From positions 61,001,173-61,065,172 of the forward strand of contig OX393551.1 in assembly GCA_947650365.1 (NCBI GenBank): a stretch of 64,000 nt of DNA, given 5' to 3'. This DNA comes from Chamaelirium japonicum (lineage: Eukaryota > Streptophyta > Magnoliopsida > Liliales > Melanthiaceae). Below the pieces are notes generated by a model. It searched no databases. It worked only from the letters and a program-made list of their open reading frames with translations, and was not told the DNA's origin. Below, piece by piece: positions 11,560 to 23,952 of this stretch (position 1 is the first letter of the stretch; each line of letters starts with the position of its first letter). The position numbers and the translations under genes were made by a program.

Positions 11560-14500
11560 CGAATGAATTAGAATGGATCGTATGAATGAATTCAAATGGA
11601 TTGTACGAATGAATTAGAATGGATACATTCGTGCGAATGAATTAGAATGGATCAAATGAAGGAATTAGGGTGGATCGTACGAATGAATTTGAATGGATAC
11701 ATTCGTGCGAAAGAATTAGAATGGATTATATGAATAAATTAGAATGGATCGTATGAATGAAATAGAATAGATCGTACGAAGGAATTAGAATGGATCGTAC
11801 GAATGAATTAGAATAGATACATTCGTGCGAATGAATTAGAATGGATCGTACGAATGAGTAAGAATGGGTCGTACGAATGAATTAGAATAGATCGTGCGAA
11901 TGAATTAGAATGGATCGTATGAATGAATTAGAATGGATCATACGAATGAATTAGAATGGATCGTACGTATGAATTAGAATGAATCGTATGAATGAATTAG
12001 AATGGATCGTGCGAATGAATTAGGATGGATCATACGAATGAATTATAACGGATACATTCGTACGAATGAATTAGAATGGATTATACGAATGAGTAAGAAT
12101 GGATCGTACGAATGAAATAGAATTGATCGTACAAATAAATTAGAATAGATCGTGCTAATGAATTATAATGGATCGTACGAATGAATTAGAATAGATTGTG
12201 CGAATGATGAATTAGAATGGATCGTGCGAACGAATTAGATTGGATCGTGCGAATGAATTAGAATGGATCGTATAAAAGAATTAGAATGGATACATTCGAG
12301 CGAATGAATTAGAATGGATCGTATGAATGAATTAGAATGAATCATATGAATGAATTCGAATGGATCGTACGAAGGAATTAGAATGGATCGTACGAATGAA
12401 TTAGAATGGATACATTCGTGCGAAAGAATTAGAATGGATTGTATGAATGAATTAGAATAGATCGTACAAATGAATTAGAATGGATCGTGCGAATGAATTA
12501 GAATGGATCGTACGAATGAATTAGAATGGATCATGCTAATGAATTAGAATGGATCGTACGAATGAATTAGAATAGATTGTGCGAATGAATTAGAATGGAT
12601 CGTACGAATGAATTAGAGTGGATATATTCGTACGAATGAATTAGAATGGATCGTATGAATGAATTAGAATGGATCGTATGAATGAATTAGAATAGATCGT
12701 ATGAATGAATTCGAATGGATCGTACAATTGAATTAGAATGGATACATTCGTGCGAATAAATTAGAATGGATCATACGAAGGAATTAGGGTGGATCGTACG
12801 AATGAATTAGAATGGATACATTCATGCGAAAGAATTAGAATGGATTTTATGAATGAATTAGAATGTATCGTATGAATGAATTAGAATGGATCGTGCGAAT
12901 GAATTAGAATAGATCGTACGAATGAATTAGAATGGATACATTCGTGCGAATGAATTAGAATGGATCGTATGAAGGAAATAGAATGGATCGTATGAAGGAA
13001 ATAGAATGGATCGTGCTAATGAATTAGAATGAATCGTACGAATGAATTAGAATAGATTGTGCGAATGATGAATTAGAATGGATCGTGCGAATGAATTAGA
13101 TTGGATCGTGCGAATGAATTAGAATGATCGTACGAATGAGTTAGAATGGATACATTCATGCGAATGAATTAGAATAGATCGTACGATGAATTAGAATGGA
13201 TACCTTCGTGCGAATGAATTAGAATAGATCGTATGAATGAATTAGATTGGATCGTATGAATGAATTAGAATGGATCGTGCGAATGAATTAGAATGGATTG
13301 TACGAATGAATTAGAATGGATCGTACGAATGAATTAGAATGGATACATTCGTGCGAATGAATTAGAATGGATCATACGAAGGAATTAGGGTGGATCGTAC
13401 GAATGAATTAGAATGGATACATTCGTGCGAAAGAATTAGAATGGATTGTATGAATGAATTAGAATGGATCGTATGAATGCATTAGAATGGATCGTACGAA
13501 TGAATTAGAATGGATCGTATGAATAAATTAGAATGGATCGTGCGAATGAATTAGAATGGATCGTATGAATTAGAATGAATCGTACGAAGGAATTAGAATG
13601 GATCATACGAATGAAATAGAGTGGATCGTATGAAGGAATTAGAATGGATCGTACGAAGGAATTAGAATGGATTGTACGAAGAAATTAGAATGGATCGTAC
13701 GAATGAATTAGAATGGATACATTCGTGCAAAAAAATTAGAATGGATTGTATGAATGAATTAGAATAGATCGTGCAAATGAATTAGAATGGATCGTGCGAA
13801 TGAATTAGAATGGATCGTATGAATGAATTAGAATAGATTGTGCGAATGAATTAGAATGGATCGTATGAATGAATTAGAATGGATACATTCGTGCGAATGA
13901 ATTAGAATGGATCGTATGAATAAATTAGATTGGATCGAATGAATGAATTAGAATAGATCGTGCGAATGAATTTGAATGGATCGTACGAATGAATAAGAAT
14001 GGATCGTATGAATGAATTAGAATGGATCGTGCGAATGAATTAGAATGGATCGTACGAATGAATTTGAATAGATCGTATGAATGAATTAGATTGGATCGTT
14101 TGAATGAATTAGAATGGATCGTACGTATGAATTAGAATGGATACTTTGATGGGAATGAATTAGAATGGATCGTACGAAGGAATTAGAATGGATCATACGA
14201 ATGAAATAGAATGGATCGTACGAAGGAATTGGAATGGATCGTACGAAGGAATTAGAATGGATCGTATGAATGAATTTGAATAGATTGTGCGAATGAATTA
14301 GAATGGATCGTACGATTGAATTAGAATGGATACATTCGTGCGAAAGAATTAGAATAAATTGTATGAATGAATTAGAATAGATACATTCGTGCGAAAGAAT
14401 TAGAATAGATTGTATGAATGAATTAGAATAGATCGTATGAATGAATTAGAATGGATCGTGCGAATGAATTAGAATGGATCGTACAAATGAATTAGAATGG

Positions 14501-15492
14501 ATAGTATGAATGAATTAGAATGGATCGTGCGAATGAATTAGAATGGATCGTACGAATGATTTATAATGGATACATTCGTGCGAATGAATTATAATGTATC
14601 CTACGAATGAGTAATGATGGATCGTACGAATGAAATAGAATGGATCATACGAATTAGAATGGATCGTGCGAATGAATTAGAATAGATCGTACGAATGAGT
14701 AAGAATGGGTCGTACGAATGAAATTGAATGGATCGTACGAATGAATTAGAATGGATCATGCTAATTAATTAGAATGGATGGTACGAATAAATTAGAATAG
14801 ATTGTGCGAATGAATTAGAATGGATCGTGCGAATGAATTAGATTGGATCATATGAATGGATTAGAATGGATCGTGCGAATGAATTAGAATGGATCGTACG
14901 AATGAATTAGAATGGATCGTATGAATGAATTAGAATGGATCGTGCGAATGAATTAGAATGGATCGTACGAATGAATTAGAATAGATACATACGATAGAAT
15001 GGATCGTACGAATGAATTAGAATGAATCGTACGAAGGAATTAGAATGGATACATTCATGGGAATGAATTAGAATGGATCGTACGAAGGAATTAGAATGGA
15101 TCGTACGAAGGAATTAGAATGGATCGCACGAATGAATTGGAATAGATACATTCGTGCAAAAGAATTAGAATAGATTGTATGAATGAATTAGAATGGATCG
15201 TGCAAATGAATTAGAATGGATCGTGCAAATGTATTAGAATGGATCGTACGAATGAAGTATAATAGATTGGGCGAATGAATTAGAATGGATCGTACGAATG
15301 AATTAGAATGGATACTTTCATGCGAATGAATTAGAATGGATCGTATGAATGAATTAGAATGGATCGTGTGAATGAATTAGAATGGATCGTACGAATGAAT
15401 TAGAATGGATACGTTCATGCGAATGTATTAGAATGGATCGTACGAATGAGTAAGATTGGATCGTACGAATGAAATAGAATGGATACATTCAT
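11560..15492 (+). repeat. 23-bp satellite, forward block F1
   Basis: Head-to-tail copies reading GAATTAGAATGG then ATCGTACGAAT. Repeated variant series (GAAATAG, GAGTAAG, GATACATTCGTGCG, GAAGGAATTAG) recur in fixed order, so monomers are grouped into higher-order repeats. The strand switch at the left end is near 11559. Confidence 0.95.
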
Positions 15493-15509
15493 ACGATCCA
15501 TTCTATTTC
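15471..15509. repeat. Fold-back junction between satellite blocks F1 and R2
   Basis: Arms 15471-15484 (GAAATAGAATGGAT) and 15496-15509 are perfect reverse complements around an 11-bp centre. The mirror symmetry continues outward for about 170 bp on each side, with the same order of rare variants (GAAATAG, GAGTAAG, then the 28-bp form). The switch is therefore an inverted duplication, not a simple flip. Confidence 0.82.
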
Positions 15510-16599
15510 ATTCGTACGATCCATTCTTACTCATTCGTACGATCCATTCTAATTCATTCGCACGAATGTATCTATTCTAATTCATTCGTACGATCCATTC
15601 TAATTCATTCGCACGATCCATTTTAATTCATTCATACGATCCATTCTAATTAATTCCATTCTAATTCATTCGCACGATCCATTTTAATTCATTCATACGA
15701 TCCATTCTAATTAATTCGTACGATCCATTCTAATTCATTCGCATGATCCATTCTAATTCATTCGTACGATCCATTCGAATTCATTCATATGATCCATTCT
15801 AATTCATTCAAACGATCCATTCTAATTCATTCGCACGAATGTATCCATTCTAATTCATTCGTATGATCCATTTTAATTCATTCGCACGATCCAATCTAAT
15901 TCATTCGCACGATCCATTCTAATTCATTTGTACAATCCATTCTATTTCATTCGTACGATCCATTCTTACTCATTCGTACGATCCAATCTAATTCATTCGA
16001 ATTAATGTATCCATTCTAATTCATTCATACGATCCATTCTAATACATTCGTACGATCCATTCTAATTCCGTTGTAAATGAATTAGAATTAGAATGGATAC
16101 ATTCTATTTCATTCGTACGATCTATTCTAATTCATTCGCACGAATGTATCCATTCTAATTCATTCGTACGATCCATTCGAATTCATTCATACGATCCATT
16201 CTAATTCATTCATACGATCCATTATAATTCATTCATACGATCCATTCTAATTCATTCGCACGAATGTATTCATTCTCACAATCTATTCTAATTCATTCGT
16301 ACGATCCATTCCAATTCATTAGCACGATCCATTCTAATTCATTCGTATGTTCCATTCTATTTCATTCGTACGATCCATTCTTACTAATTCGTACGATCCA
16401 TTCTAATTCATTCGCACAAATATATCCATTCTAATTCATTCGTACGATCCAGTCTAATTCATTCGCACGATCTATTCTAATTGATTCATACGATCCATTC
16501 TAATTCATTCGTACGATCCATTCTAATTCATTCGCACAATCTATTCTAATTCATTCGTATGATCCATTCTATTTCATTCGTACGGTCTATTCTTACTCA
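15493..16599 (-). repeat. 23-bp satellite, reverse block R2
   Basis: Reverse-sense monomers with the usual variants. A tiny forward-sense piece is nested at about 16073-16107, where two to three monomers read in the opposite sense. The right-hand switch back to forward is at about 16600. Confidence 0.92.
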
Positions 16600-19500
16600 A
16601 TGAATTAGAATGGATCGTGCGAATGAATTAGAATGGATTGTACGAATGAATTAAAATGGATACATTCGTGCGATTGAATTAGAATGGATCATACGAATGA
16701 GTAAGAATGGATCGTACGAATGAAATAGAATGGATCGTGCTAATAAATTAGAATGGATCGTACGAATGAATTAGAATGGATTGTGCAAATGAATTAGAAT
16801 GGATCGTACGAAAGAATTAGAATGGATCGTGCGAATGAATTAGAATGAATCGTACGAATGAATTAGAATGGATATATTCGTGCGAATGAATTAGAATGGA
16901 TCGTACGAATGAGTAAGAATGGATCGTACAAATGAAATAGAATGGATCGTACGAATGAATTAGAATAGATCGTGCTAATGAATTAGAATGGATCGTACGA
17001 ATGAATTAGAATGGATCATACGAAGGAATCAGGGTGGATCGTACGAATGAATTAGAATGGATCGTACGAAGGAATTAGAATGGATCGTACGAATGAATTA
17101 GAATGGATACATTCGTGCAAAAGAATTAGAATGGATTGTATGAATGAATTAGAATGGATCGTACAAATGAATTAGATTGGATCGTGCGAATGAATTAGAA
17201 TGGATATTACGAATGAATTAGAATAGATTGTGCGAATGAATTAGAATGGATCGTACGAATGAATTAGAATGGATATATTCGTGCGAATGAATTAGAATGG
17301 ATAGTATGAATGAATTAGAATGGATCGTATGAATGAATTCGAAGGGATTGTACGAATGAATTAGAATGGATACATTCGTGTGAATGAATTAGAATGGATC
17401 ATACGAAGGAATTAGGGTGGATCGTACGAATGAATTAGAATGGTTACATTCGTGCGAAAGAATTAGAATGGATCGTACGAATGAGTAAGAATGGATCATA
17501 CGTATGAATTAGAATGGATACATTCATGAGAATGAATTAGAAAGGATCGTACAAAGGAAATAGAATGGATCATGCGAATGAAATAGAATGGATCGTACGA
17601 AGGAATTAGAATGGATCGTGCGAATGAATTAGAATGGATCGTGCGAATGAATTAGAATGGATCGTATGAATGAATTAGAATGGATCATGCGAATGAATTA
17701 GAATGGATCGTATGAATGAATTCAAATGGATCGTACGAATGAATTAGAATGGATACATTCGTGCGAATGAATTAGAATGGATCATACGAAGGAATTAGGG
17801 TGGATCGTACGATTGAATTAGAATAGATACATTCGTGTGAAAGAATTAGAATGGATTGTATGAATGAATTAGAATGGATCGTATGAATGAATTAGAATGG
17901 ATAGTGCGAATGAATTAGAATTGATCGTACGAATGAATTAGAATGGATCGTATGAATGAATTAGAATGGATCGTGCGAATGAATTAGAATGGATCGTATG
18001 AATGAATTAGAATGGATACATTCGTGCGATTGAATTAGAATGGATCGTACGAATGAGTAAGAATGGATCGTACGAATGAAATAGAATGGATCATACGAAT
18101 GAATTAGAATGGATCGTGCTAATGAATTAGAATGGATCGTACGAATGAATTAGAATAGATTGTGCGAATGAATTAAAATGGATCGTACGAATGAATTAGA
18201 ATGGTTCGTATGAATGAATTAGAATGGATCGTGCGAATGAATTAGAATGGATCGTACGAATGAATTAGAATGGATACATTCGTGCGAATGAATTAAAATA
18301 GATGGTATGAATGAGTAAGAATGGATCGTAAGAATGAAATAGAATGGATCGTACGAATGAATTAGAATGGATCATGCTAATTAATTAGAATGGATCGTAC
18401 GAATGAATTAGAATAGATTGTGCGAATGAATACATTCGTGCGATTGAATTAGAATGGATCGTATGAATGAATTAGAATGGATCGTATGAATGAATTTGAA
18501 TGGATCGTACGAATGAATTAGAATGGATAATACGAAGGAATTAGGGTGGATCGTACGAATGAATTAGAATGGATTGTATGAATGAATTAGAATGGATCGT
18601 ATGAATGAATTAGAATGGATCGTGCGAATGAATTGGAATGGATCATACGAATGAATTAGAATGGATCGTATGAATGAATTAGAATGGATCGTGTGAATGA
18701 ATTAGAATGGATCGTACGAATGAATTAGAATAGAATGGATACATTCGTGCGAATGAATTAGAATGGATCGTACGAATGAGTAAGAATGGATCATACGAAT
18801 GAAATAGAATGGATCGTACGATTGGATTAGAATGGATCGTGCTAATGAATTAGAATGGATCGCATGAATGAATTAGAATAGATTATGCGAATGAATTAGA
18901 ATGGATCATACGAATGAATTAGAATGGATACATTCGTGCGAATGAATTAGAATGGATCATATTATTGAATTAGATTGGATCATATGAATGAATTAGAATG
19001 GATCGTGCGAATGAATTAGAATGGATCGTACGAATGAGTTAGAATGGATACATTCGTGCGAATAAATTAGAATGGATCGTTCGAATGAGTAAGAATGGAT
19101 CGTACGAATGAAATAGAATGGATCGTACGAATGAATTAGAATGGATCATGCTAATAAATTAGAATGGATCATATGAATAAATTAGAATAGATTGTGCGAA
19201 TGAATTAAAATGGATCATACGAATGAATTAGAATGGATACATTTATGCGAATGAATTAGAATGGATCGTATGAATGAATTAGATTGGATCGTATGAATGA
19301 ATTAGAATGGATCATACGTATGAATTAGAATGGATACATTCATGGGAATGAATTAGAATGGATCGTACGAAGGAATTAGAATGGATCATACGAATGAAAT
19401 AGAATGGATCATACGAAGGAATTAGATTGGATCGTACGAAGGAATTAGAATGGATCGTACGAAGGAATTAGAATGGATACATTCGTGCAAAAGAATTAGA

Positions 19501-22089
19501 ATAGATTGTATGAACGAATTTGAATGCATCGTGCAAATGAATTAGAAAGGATCGTGCGAATGAATTAGAATGGATCGTACGAATGAATTAGAATAGATTG
19601 TGCGAATAAATTAGAATGGGTCGTACGAATGAATTAGAATGGATACATTCGTGCGAATGAATTAGAATGGATCATATGAATGAATTAGAACGGATCGTAT
19701 GAATGAATTAGAATGGATCGTGCGAATGAGTTACAATGGATCGTATGAATGAATTCGAATGGATCATACGAATGAATTAGAATGGATACGTTCGTGCGAA
19801 TGAATTAGAATGGATCATACGAAGGAATTAGGGTGGATCATACGAATCAATTAGAATGGATACATTCGTGCGAAATAATTAGAATAGATTGTATGAATGA
19901 ATTAGAATGGATCGTATGAATGAATTAGAATGGATCGTGCGAATGAATTAGAATGGGTCGTACGAATGAATTAGAATGGATCGTCCGAATGAATTAGAAT
20001 GGATCATACGAATGAATTAGAATGGATCGTATGAATGAATTCGAATTTGAATGAATTAGAACGGATTGTACGAATGAATTAGAATGGATCGTGCTAATGA
20101 ATTAGAATGGATCGTACCAATAAATTAGAATGGATCGTATGAATGAATTAGAATAGATTGTATGAATGAATTAGAATGGATCGTATGAATGAATTAGAAT
20201 GGGTCGTACGAATGAATTAGAATGGATCGTGCGAATGAATTAGAATGGATCGTACGAATGAATTAGAATGGATCGTATGAATGAATTCGAATTTGAATGA
20301 ATTAGAATGGATTGTACGAATGAATTAGAATGGATCGTGCTAATGAATTAGAATGGATCGTACGAATGAATTAGAATAGATTGTGCGAATGAATTAGAAT
20401 GGACCGTACGAATGAATTAGAATGGATACATTTGTGTGAATGAATTAGAATGGATCGTATGAATGAATTAGATTGGATCGTATAAATGAATTAGAATGGA
20501 TCGTATGTATGAATTAGAATGGATACATTCATGGGAATGAATTAGAATGGATCGTACGAATGAATTAGAATGGATCGTATGAATGAATTCGAATTTGAAT
20601 GAATTAGAATGGATTGTACGAATGAATTAGAATGGATCGTGCTAATGAATTAGAATGGATCGTACGAATGAATTAGAATGGATCGTATGAATGAATTAGA
20701 ATAGATTGTATGAATGAATTAGAATGGATCGTATGAATGAATTAGAATGGGTCGTACGAATGAATTAGAATGGATCGTGCGAATGAATTAGAATGGATCG
20801 TACGAATGAATTAGAATGGATCGTATGAATGAATTCGAATTTGAATGAATTAGAATGGATTGTACGAATGAATTAGAATGGATCGTGCTAATGAATTAGA
20901 ATGGATCGTACGAATGAATTAGAATAGATTGTGCGAATGAATTAGAATGGACCGTACGAATGAATTAGAATGGATACATTTGTGTGAATGAATTAGAATG
21001 GATCGTATGAATGAATTAGATTGGATCGTATAAATGAATTAGAATGGATCGTATGTATGAATTAGAATGGATACATTCATGGGAATGAATTAGAATGGAT
21101 CGTACGAATGAATTAGAATGGATCATACGAATAAAATAGAATGGATCGTACGAAGTAATTAGAATGTACGAAAGAATTAGAATCGATTGTGTGAATGAAT
21201 TAGAATGAATCGTGCGAATGAATTAGAATGGATCGTATGAATGAATTCGAATTTGAATGAATTAGAATGGATTGTACGAATGAATTAGAATGGATCATGC
21301 TAATGAATTAGAATGGATCGTACAAATGAATTAGAATATATTGTGCGAATGAATTAGAATGGATCGTATGTATGAATTAGAATGGATATATTCGCCCGAA
21401 TGAATTAGAATGGATCGTATGAATGAATTAGATTGGATCGTATAAATGAATTAGAATGGATCGCATGTATGAATTAGAATGGATACATTCATGGCAATGA
21501 ATTAGAATGGATCGTACGAAGGAATTAGAATGGACCGTACGAATGAAATAGAATGGATCGTACAAATGAATTAGAATGAATCGTGCTAATGAATTATAAT
21601 GGATCGTACGAATGATTTAGAATAGATTGTGCGAATGAATTAGAATGGATCGTATGAATGAATTAGAATGGATACCTTCATGCGAATGAATTAGAATGGA
21701 TCGTATGAATGAATTAGATTGGATCGTATGAACGAATTAGAATGGATCGTACGTATGAATTAGAATAGATACATTCATGGGAATGAATTAGAATGGATCG
21801 TACGAAGGAATTAGAATGGATCGTACGAAGGAATTAGAATGGATCATACGAATGAATAAGAATGGATACATTCGTGCAAAAGAATTAGAATGGATTGTAT
21901 GAATGAATTAGAATGGATTGTACAAATGAATTAGAATGGATCGTGTGACTGAATTAGAATGGATCGTACGAATGGATTAGAATAGATTGTGCGAATGAAT
22001 TAGAATGGATCGTACGAATAAATTAGAATGGATACATTCGTGCGAATGAATTAGAATGGATCGTAAGAATGAATTAGAATGGATCGTAC
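16600..22089 (+). repeat. 23-bp satellite, forward block F2
   Basis: Forward-sense monomers of 23 bp mixed with the 28-bp form. From about 19790 rightward, the order of rare variants (for example GAATCAATTAG next to GGGTGGATC, and GAATTCGAATTTG) matches 48700-49946. This stretch is therefore the tail of a preceding super-repeat copy. It contains a nearly perfect 548-bp tandem duplication at about 20037-21118. Confidence 0.93.
20037..21118 (+). repeat. 548-bp tandem duplication inside satellite block F2
   Basis: The marker GAATTCGAATTTG occurs at 20037 and 20585, and again at 20283 and 20831, in each case 548 bp apart. The shared rare variant GGACCGTACG with GATACATTTGTGTG appears at 20401 and 20949. 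The two copies differ at only a few bases by eye, so this is a recent local duplication. Confidence 0.85.
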
Positions 22090-22102
22090 ATACGATCCAT
22101 TC
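22077..22102. repeat. Palindromic junction between satellite blocks F2 and R3
   Basis: Two perfect 12-bp arms, GAATGGATCGTA and TACGATCCATTC, surround a 2-bp centre. Further out the variant order is not mirrored, unlike the junction near 15490. The same 26 bases recur at 49934-49959, the homologous place in the next super-repeat copy. Confidence 0.85.
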
Positions 22103-22212
22103 AATTTCATTCGTATGATCAATTCTTACTCATTCGTACGATCCATTCTAATTCATTCGCACGATCCATTCTAATTCATTCATACGATCCATTCTATTTT
22201 ATTCGTATGATC
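22090..22212 (-). repeat. 23-bp satellite, start of reverse block R3, cut by element B
   Basis: About five reverse monomers (with ATTTC, TTACTC and ATTTT variants) run up to the left LTR of element B. They match 49947-50069 in order and in variants. The block resumes at 34789 on the far side of element B. Confidence 0.9.
22208..22212. repeat. Left target-site duplication of element B
   Basis: TGATC directly precedes the LTR. The right flank has CGATC at 34789-34793, and the empty homologous site at 50065-50069 is CGATC. Five bases is the usual Ty3/gypsy duplication length; one base has changed since insertion. Confidence 0.75.
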
Positions 22213-22409
22213 TGTTTGGGGGATTTTTCACTGATCCTTGCGAGCCACCTGCAAGACAAAGAAAAGAGAACTTGAGAACGGCTGGCTCCCTTAGGAGCGC
22301 AGACCCTCCGATGCTCAAGTCAGTCACGGGTGCACAACGGCGAGCTGTTGTATACCAAAGTGGTAGGGAAATGGGATTCGAACCTGTACTTTGGAGCCTG
22401 GGGGTGGGC

Positions 22410-22416
22410 ATTTATA
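22410..22416 (-). promoter_or_regulatory. TATA box in the left LTR of element B
   Basis: The minus strand reads TATAAAT between GC-rich flanks. The same site is present in the right LTR at 33941-33947. In this 3' copy it would drive transcription outward into the flanking satellite. Confidence 0.6.
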
Positions 22417-22739
22417 GACATTGGCGGCCAATGGTGGCCCGGCACGTGGAGATTCTTCCAGGGCCTTCTAGACCCCCACGATCTGGCTCGCGTGGGTCTG
22501 ACAGTCCTTGGTACTCGCGCCCTGACATTCTGTCGTCAAGCCTGCCAGGCGGTTTGAGTGGGGGAGAGCATCTTTCTTGTCGCTGCCAGGTGGCTATTCT
22601 AAAATGTTCGAGTCTGGGCGGTCTCAGGGAGAATGCAAAGGCAAGCTCGCCCGGCACTGCTCCGCCCTTTCGTCCATATCTATCAAGAGTCGGACTTCGC
22701 AGAAGCGACTTCTTCGATAAACAGGGGCTGGGCAAGCTT

Positions 22740-22977
22740 AGGCGAGCTCCTGAGCGAGCATGGGCGAGCTCCTGCGCGAGCTAGGCGAGCTCCTGGGCGA
22801 GCTCCTGCGCGAGCCAGGCGAGCTCCTGGGCGAGCATGGGCGAGCTCCTACGCGAGCTAGGCGAGCTCCCGCGCGAGCTAGGCGAGCTCCTGAGTGAGCA
22901 TGGGCGAGCTCCTTCGCGAGCTAGGCGAGCTCCTGAGCGAGCATGGGCGAGCTCCTACGCGAGCTAGGCGAGCTCCG
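22740..22977. repeat. GAGCTC-rich tandem repeat in U3 of the left LTR of element B
   Basis: Alternating 21- and 22-bp subunits (GGCGAGCTCCTGAGCGAGCA and GGGCGAGCTCCTGCGCGAGC, plus one or two bases) form a 43-bp compound unit, repeated about five and a half times. It lies upstream of the TATA box on the transcribed strand. Relative to the right LTR it lacks 10 bp, an ordinary slippage difference. Confidence 0.9.
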
Positions 22978-23247
22978 GAACGAGCTATTGGCCTTGTGCC
23001 TCTTCAGCCCAATGTGGATCTCGCTCCACCGTCAAGATGATTTTGTGAGCTGCACTAAGATACAAGGTGTCCATCCAGCTCCCTGTGGGGGCGAGCTTCT
23101 TACGGGCTAAAAGGGCGAGCTCCTTGCGAGCTGGGAAGGGGGCGCGCTCGGCTTCCGAGGGTTCCAACTTCTGGACGGGCTCCTTCGAGAACTCTCTCAG
23201 GTATTGCAGAGCTATCCAAGATATGTGGTTTTTGACTACCCCCAACA

Positions 23248-23259
23248 TTACCCCCTCCT
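23248..23259 (-). promoter_or_regulatory. Polypurine tract of element B
   Basis: The minus strand reads AGGAGGGGGTAA immediately before the 3' LTR starts (TGTTGGGGG). This is the expected place and base composition for the plus-strand cDNA primer, and it fixes the element's orientation. Confidence 0.85.
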
Positions 23260-23843
23260 GAGGGAGTGATCGAGGAAACTCGACGCTTGCTCAGGAGTCT
23301 TAGCGAGCTCCTATCCCTGGTAATGTACCTGATATCAATGTCTGCTGCAACAGTTTTCTGGCGGGACGGAGATTGTAGCCATGGGCGGACTGCGCCGAGA
23401 GCTTTGATTGCCAGTATTTCATAAACACTGGGCGGGCCGGTAGCGTCAGCCACGAGCGATCTCCTTCCGGTGCGAGCTTGCCACACGGGTCAGGGTCTGC
23501 GTCGGGCGAGCTGCGGGCACCTGCCGCGAGCGGTCGTGTGATTTGGGTATCATGCCAAATCTCCAACGGTCGCTTCACCTTAACTGCGGCGCGAGGCTCC
23601 ACGCTGATACAGCGAATCTCATCATGAGATCCCGATCGGTGCGAGACACGTGTCTCCGCCTCATTCGCTCTTTGTTTGTCAGTAAATGATAGTGTCGGCG
23701 TCGGCGCAGCTTTTTTCACGCGTGGCCCACGTGGCGCTGCCTGATTGGAGAAAGGCGAGCTGTCGCTTTGTCCGTCGGTGTGCCGCCTCGTTGGGCGCGC
23801 TTGAGTATTAACTACGACCCGATTCATCTGCCGCTCACTTGCC
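23260..23843. other. Promoter region of the antisense gene in element B
   Basis: Non-coding stretch between the PPT and the antisense TATA box. It is moderately GC-rich, with scattered CGAGCT motifs like those in the LTR. I see no protein motif. It probably holds the upstream control sequences of the plus-strand gene, and on the pol strand it is the last part of the 3' untranslated region. Confidence 0.5.
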
Positions 23844-23851
23844 TATAAATA
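23844..23851 (+). promoter_or_regulatory. Internal TATA box for the antisense gene of element B
   Basis: TATAAATA in the context GCCTATAAATAGGGGACG, about 100 bp ahead of the ATG at 23953. A pyrimidine-rich leader (TCTCCCTTCTCCTTCTGC) lies between. Spacing and sequence are those of a plant RNA polymerase II core promoter, separate from the LTR promoter and facing the other way. Confidence 0.72.
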
Positions 23852-23952
23852 GGGGACGGGGGGGCGATTTTTACCGCTGCGTGAAAAACAGCTCTCCCTT
23901 CTCCTTCTGCTTCTGCTTTCAGCTCGCAGCTCGCTCACACCCCCTTGCTCTT

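Larger units (their letters stand above)
22213..23247 (-). repeat. 3' LTR of element B (left copy)
   Basis: Runs from TGTTTGGGGG at 22213 to CCCCCAACA at 23247, matched along its whole length by 33744-34788. The inner side abuts the polypurine tract. Contains a minus-strand TATA box and a repeat of GAGCTC-rich 21/22-bp units. Plus-strand open frames here are incidental. Confidence 0.95.

Noticed and set aside
9611-22212. CRISPR-like pattern of regular short repeats
   Set aside because: Units are head-to-tail with no unique spacers, the variation lies inside the unit, and the context is a plant genome.
22272-22784. Plus-strand frame of about 170 codons in the left LTR, repeated in the right LTR
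   Set aside because: Lies wholly inside the LTR on the non-transcribed strand, with no recognisable domain.
23839-23952. Upstream start for the element B antisense protein
   Set aside because: That extension would contain the TATA box and leader and lacks an ATG. The ATG at 23953 is the more reasonable start.
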